DNA of 5,240 bases from Anaerolineae bacterium (GTDB lineage Bacteria > Chloroflexota > Anaerolineae > Anaerolineales > Villigracilaceae): positions 1 to 5,240 of the forward strand of contig JAFLCF010000269.1 of NCBI GenBank assembly GCA_017303735.1, in the 5' to 3' direction. Positions 4,655 to 5,240 of the stretch are shown here, one piece after another. The translations under genes and the position numbers were made by a program. The notes below the pieces were generated by a model. That model was not told the DNA's origin. It did no database searches and was given only the letters and a program-made list of their open reading frames with translations. Position 1 is the first letter of the stretch. Every line of letters starts with the position of its first letter.

Positions 4655-5240
4655 ATGGCAGACAACATCCTCTGGAGACACATCCAAAAGCAGTTACGGC
4701 TAAAGATCGGCGATGAAGCTTATGGCGTGTGGCACGCAGCACAGTCCCCCACTCTCGACCCGATCGAAGACGGCAACACGATCACGATTCGCGTTACAGG
4801 TCAGGGTGACTACCAAATGATCGGACAGGAGATCATGAAGATCCTGTCTGATATGGGATTTGAAAAACCATCCGTGCGATTTCAGTCCGGCAAAGAATCT
4901 TTGATCGTCGAGAATGATCTGATCAAAGATATTTACGCGAGCATTGTGCGTCCAGACCGCGCCATCCCCCTGCCTGGGTATATTCAGCGGTGGGTCAGCC
5001 AACAGATTGGTGTTGACGGTTTTTTCATGGTCGCCTCATTTAGACAAGGAACATACGAGGCAGGATTCCGTGACGATAATGGGTCTGTCTTTGCTGGACG
5101 ATTTTCCGCGAAACAAATTGCTGCACGTGCGGGGATTACAACACGCACCTATTGGAATCGCATGGCAGATCAGGAGTTCTGGCAGAACCTGAAGGGTTTG
5201 GTGACGAGGCACGACGAACCTAAGTTGTGGATAAACGAAA
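4655..5240 (+). CDS. Putative replication initiator with DnaA domain I-like N-terminus, 3'-truncated
   Basis: The frame from ATG 4655 stays open for 195 codons to the right edge; GAGAGAAG at 4644-4651 is a weak ribosome-binding site just before it. Residues 1-78 (NILWRHIQKQLRLKIGDEAY, a conserved-looking Trp at 26, DGNTITIRV at 39-47, a helix IGQEIMKILSDMGF, then PSVRFQ) follow the pattern of the N-terminal domain of DnaA, which mediates protein contacts during initiation. Unlike DnaA, no Walker A motif follows. Instead there is PLPGYIQRWVSQQIG at 105-119 and a region ending in a likely helix-turn-helix at about 150-175 (FSAKQIAARAGITTRTYWNRM). A DnaA-N-like domain joined to a winged-helix DNA-binding part suits a plasmid-type initiator or a transcription regulator. 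The 11-bp repeats upstream favour the initiator. The rest of the protein is outside the window. Gene call firm, function moderate. Confidence 0.7.
   Translation, partial: MADNILWRHIQKQLRLKIGDEAYGVWHAAQSPTLDPIEDGNTITIRVTGQGDYQMIGQEIMKILSDMGFEKPSVRFQSGKESLIVENDLIKDIYASIVRPDRAIPLPGYIQRWVSQQIGVDGFFMVASFRQGTYEAGFRDDNGSVFAGRFSAKQIAARAGITTRTYWNRMADQEFWQNLKGLVTRHDEPKLWINE
5226..5234 (-). promoter_or_regulatory. DnaA-box consensus match inside the initiator-like gene
   Basis: TGTGGATAA on the + strand is TTATCCACA on the minus strand, a perfect match to the bacterial DnaA box. It lies in coding sequence (the codons of LWIN), so it may be chance. Plasmid origins often carry DnaA boxes near the initiator gene. 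Confidence 0.3.

Noticed and set aside
1..5240. CRISPR array, tRNA, rRNA, integrase, transposase or terminal inverted repeats
   Set aside because: None seen on either strand; the only repeats are the short ones between 4413 and 4506.

Overview
All genes that can be supported in this 5.2 kb window lie on the + strand, mostly packed tightly with good ribosome-binding sites. They look like the maintenance and replication part of a plasmid or plasmid-like integrated element. The best-supported gene is a ParA-family partition ATPase (2105-2878). The window also appears to hold a replication initiator that runs off its right edge (from 4655), with a DnaA domain I-like N-terminus and a helix-turn-helix. 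A non-coding stretch before that gene carries inverted repeats and about five 11-bp direct repeats, as a replication origin would. The host cannot be fixed from sequence alone. Protein style hints at an uncultured bacterium, perhaps Chloroflexota, but this is a weak inference.

Layout. 1-779: 3' part of a membrane protein with one visible transmembrane segment and a long Pro/Ala-rich tail. 785-1066: small unknown protein. 1080-1107: strong GC-rich hairpin just before the next start. 1114-2100: protein ending in a HIRRGHF block, resembling a family of phage/plasmid hypothetical proteins and the C-terminus of the anti-CRISPR AcrVA2. Its 5' half is AT-rich and its 3' end is GC-rich. 2105-2878: ParA. 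2886-3125: a reading frame for a tiny two-helix membrane protein, split by an in-frame amber codon. 3112-3327: 71-residue unknown protein. 3339-3608: 89-residue protein with seven regularly spaced cysteines. 3611-4294: 227-residue protein that seems to contain two ribbon-helix-helix-like repeats, a candidate DNA-binding partner for ParA. 4295-4654: putative origin or control region. 4655-end: initiator-like protein.

How the parts may work together (inference): ParA and the 227-residue protein would handle segregation. The initiator-like protein would act at the 11-bp repeats beside its own gene. The small proteins and the AcrVA2-like protein would be accessory functions of the element. No integrase, transposase, tRNA, rRNA or CRISPR array was seen.
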